Source: Planctomycetota bacterium
GTDB lineage: Bacteria > Planctomycetota > Phycisphaerae > UBA1845
Length of the DNA stretch: 35,003 nucleotides
Direction: 5' to 3'
NCBI GenBank assembly: GCA_030622435.1
Contig: JAUXGE010000004.1
Span: forward strand, 1-35,003
In this document: positions 33,323 through 35,003 of the stretch, one piece after another
How the letters are laid out: every line of letters begins with the position of its first letter
How positions within the stretch are numbered: position 1 is the stretch's first letter
Notes under the pieces: model-generated
Databases searched by the model: none
What the model saw: only the letters and a program-made list of their open reading frames with translations
What the model was told of the DNA's origin: nothing
Program-made: the position numbers and the translations under genes

Positions 33323-33799
33323 TCAGACTCCGTCATTCATGCAGTCGAGGAGGCCCGCTTGAGCCGTCGTCGTTCGATACGCCGTCATCGCACTCCCCTT
33401 GACGTGCGTCGACCGCAACGCGGCGGCCACCGCCTGCTTCCGCCCGGACAGCACACGGGAATCCTGCTCGTCACTTTCGATGATCCGCTGGAGACGCTCT
33501 CCAACCTCATGGAGCTGACGATCGGCTTCGACACGCTCATCGGGCGTGAATCGGGCTCTATATGCCTCCCAGTCTCGCCGCACCGGCAAAAGCCGCGTCG
33601 CAATCTGCGTCAGCCGCTCCGACAGCTTCTGTCGATCCGCCAGCACGGACAGCAACGGACCGACATCATCACCCGAAACCAAAGATCGTTGACGCGATGC
33701 AAGAGACTCCAAACGCCCATACAACGACGCCTGCTCACGCAGCAGTCGCAGCACGCCATCAGTCCCGGCGATGTCATCATCTGCAGCCATGCCTTGCAT
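33323..33799 (-). CDS. flgN: FlgN-like flagellar chaperone
   Basis: The 158-residue protein is largely helical and matches the FlgN pattern: LLREQASLYGRLESLASRQR with VSGDDVGPLLSVLADRQK, then LTQIATRLLP, in order and spacing typical of FlgN. FlgN escorts the hook-filament junction proteins FlgK and FlgL to the export gate; flgK and flgL are not in the window. The ATG at 33799 has GGAGG about 11 bases upstream. A GTG at 33826, with AGGAAGGG before it, would add nine residues and is a fair alternative. The family is divergent, so this is a likely, not certain, assignment. It is 8 bases before the kinase gene. Confidence 0.8.
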   Translation of the reverse strand: MQGMAADDDIAGTDGVLRLLREQASLYGRLESLASRQRSLVSGDDVGPLLSVLADRQKLSERLTQIATRLLPVRRDWEAYRARFTPDERVEADRQLHEVGERLQRIIESDEQDSRVLSGRKQAVAAALRSTHVKGSAMTAYRTTTAQAGLLDCMNDGV

Positions 33800-33979
33800 C
33801 CCGGCTCTATCCTCCACCGCTGTCACCTCACCCTTCCTCACGTCACTCACAGTCCTAATCTTCGACACGCATCGCAACCGCCGAGCGACAACTCACGATC
33901 AGGTACCGCCGGGCCGATCCGCTACTGAAGCCGAGCTGTCTCCCGGAATCCACGGGGGAACCCACTCGCGCATCATGAT

Positions 33980-35003
33980 TCACAGCAGCTCGGACTCCCC
34001 CAGCCATCCAAAGTACCGTCTCCAATCCTCCCGCGTCTCCGGTGACACCGTATCTGCAAAGGCCTCGTCGGAGATCGCATCAACCAACACGAGCGCCCGA
34101 GCCAGCGCAGCCCGTGCCCCATCCCTTTCCCCGAGGAATACATGGCTGTTAATGATCTGAACGTACGCAGCAAGTGCACTCGGCGTATCCTTGTACATCC
34201 CGCTCGCCTCTTCGTAGAGCTTCAGGGCACGCCCGTAATCCTGGGTCTCGAAGAAACAGTCCGCCTCGTAAAGGTATGCGTGACGGAGGTACATCCGCTC
34301 GAGGCGGTTCAGCGCCGTCGGATCGCGAAGCTCATAGTCCGCAACCAACTGGCGGTATAGCCGCTGCGAGGCCCGGAAGCGGGCGACGTACTCCAACCGC
34401 ATCTGCTCGATCTCACCCGCCGACGTCGCACTCGCAACCTCGGCCTTGAGCGCCAGACCGCTCTTGCGGTGTGAATCCGCCAGAAGATAGCTCGCACGCA
34501 CGATGCGCGGATCGTCCGGGTAACGCTCCAGCACCTCCTCGAGCGTGGCGATCGCTCGCTCGAAATCGCCTCGCCGGTTTAGCGCGTCACCGTAGAGAAA
34601 CAGCGCGTCGGCAAACTCCGGAGCCTGCGGCGTGAATACTTCGGATTCCTCCAGCACGACACGTAGCGTCTTCTCGGCCAGATCCTCGTACTCCGGCCCC
34701 ATCGCCAGATAGCATCGCGCCAACGGCGTCAAAACACGCGCCCCGGCCAGGGTGCGTGGAAACCGCTGATAACATTCCTTGTACCCCTCGATGGCCTCCG
34801 GAAGTCTCCCGGAAAGCTGACGCAGTTGACCGACCCGCAGCAAAGCCCGGGGAACCAGGGCATGATGGGGACGCTCGACCGAAAACGCACGATACAGCTT
34901 CACCGCGCGATCCCGTTCACCAGCACGCACCAGCAGCTCGGCCCCACGCCACGTCACATCGGCGGCGAGTTCCTCGTTCAGAGCGTTGATTTGCGCTACC
35001 TGA
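33980..35003 (-). CDS. TPR-repeat protein, partial (5' end beyond window)
   Basis: The frame stays open upstream to the window edge (340 codons seen, no start reached), ending at 33980. It is made of tetratricopeptide-like helical pairs, for example ERDRAVKLYRAFSVERPHHA, ALFLYGDALNRRGDFERAIA with TLEEVLERYPDDP, and QDYGRALKLYEEASGMYKDT. The spacing of Ala, Gly and aromatic residues fits about six to eight repeats. Such proteins serve as scaffolds; members with this repeat style also act in the periplasm or at the outer membrane, and the truncated start hides any signal peptide or membrane anchor. It lies 180 bases ahead of the FlgN-like gene in the same direction. A flagellar role is possible by position; no closer assignment can be made. 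Confidence 0.8.
   Translation of the reverse strand, partial: QVAQINALNEELAADVTWRGAELLVRAGERDRAVKLYRAFSVERPHHALVPRALLRVGQLRQLSGRLPEAIEGYKECYQRFPRTLAGARVLTPLARCYLAMGPEYEDLAEKTLRVVLEESEVFTPQAPEFADALFLYGDALNRRGDFERAIATLEEVLERYPDDPRIVRASYLLADSHRKSGLALKAEVASATSAGEIEQMRLEYVARFRASQRLYRQLVADYELRDPTALNRLERMYLRHAYLYEADCFFETQDYGRALKLYEEASGMYKDTPSALAAYVQIINSHVFLGERDGARAALARALVLVDAISDEAFADTVSPETREDWRRYFGWLGESELL

Noticed and set aside
1-35003. CRISPR arrays, tRNA or rRNA genes, insertion-sequence transposases, prophage genes.
   Set aside because: None was recognised on either strand; the repeats seen are short palindromic units without regular spacers or transposase genes.

Overview
This is a GC-rich bacterial window in which every supported gene lies on the minus strand. 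It is dominated by one long flagellar biosynthesis cluster (about 5.7 to 35.0 kb), followed downstream by dapF and a methylmalonyl-CoA mutase module (1 to 5.0 kb). The organism is a motile, diderm-type bacterium. The combination of a sigma-54 activator and kinase pair, FlbD, a MotE-like protein, FlhF/FlhG, a split methylmalonyl-CoA mutase, a FlgE without the usual C-terminal motif, and palindrome-rich spacers fits a planctomycete or a neighbouring lineage best. That assignment is inference from gene content only.

Layout in transcription order (high to low coordinates): a TPR protein running off the right edge; a FlgN-like chaperone; a histidine kinase and its NtrC-type response regulator; flgB, flgC, fliE, fliF, fliG, fliH, fliI, fliJ, a MotE-like gene, fliK, flgD, flgE, flbD; then, after a 335-base spacer with an inverted-repeat element and a candidate sigma-28 promoter, motA, motB, fliL, fliN, fliO; a 266-base spacer with REP-like hairpins; fliP, fliQ, fliR, flhB, flhA, flhF, flhG, a small two-helix membrane protein, fliA and a small acidic protein of unknown function. 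Then come dapF, the B12-binding subunit of methylmalonyl-CoA mutase, the MeaB GTPase, the mutase catalytic subunit, a 319-base low-complexity palindromic spacer, and the start of methylmalonyl-CoA epimerase at the left edge.

The genes suggest a tiered flagellar programme. The kinase and NtrC-type regulator would activate sigma-54 promoters; candidates are seen upstream of flgB and, more weakly, flgE. These give the rod, MS ring, export ATPase, hook and hook-length control genes. FliA (sigma-28), encoded at the end of the cluster, would then drive late genes; a plausible sigma-28 site precedes motAB. FlhF and FlhG would set flagellar position and number. fliM, the P/L-ring genes, hook-filament junction genes, flagellin and flgM are not in the window.

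The metabolic block encodes the last steps of propionyl-CoA metabolism: epimerisation and B12-dependent isomerisation of methylmalonyl-CoA to succinyl-CoA, plus the mutase-protecting GTPase. No wholly new system was recognised. The most unusual items are the three structured spacers, two unassigned small proteins flanking fliA, the FliN-type protein with two FliM/FliY-like N-terminal motifs in a cluster without fliM, the DapF insertion, and the altered FlgE C-terminus.
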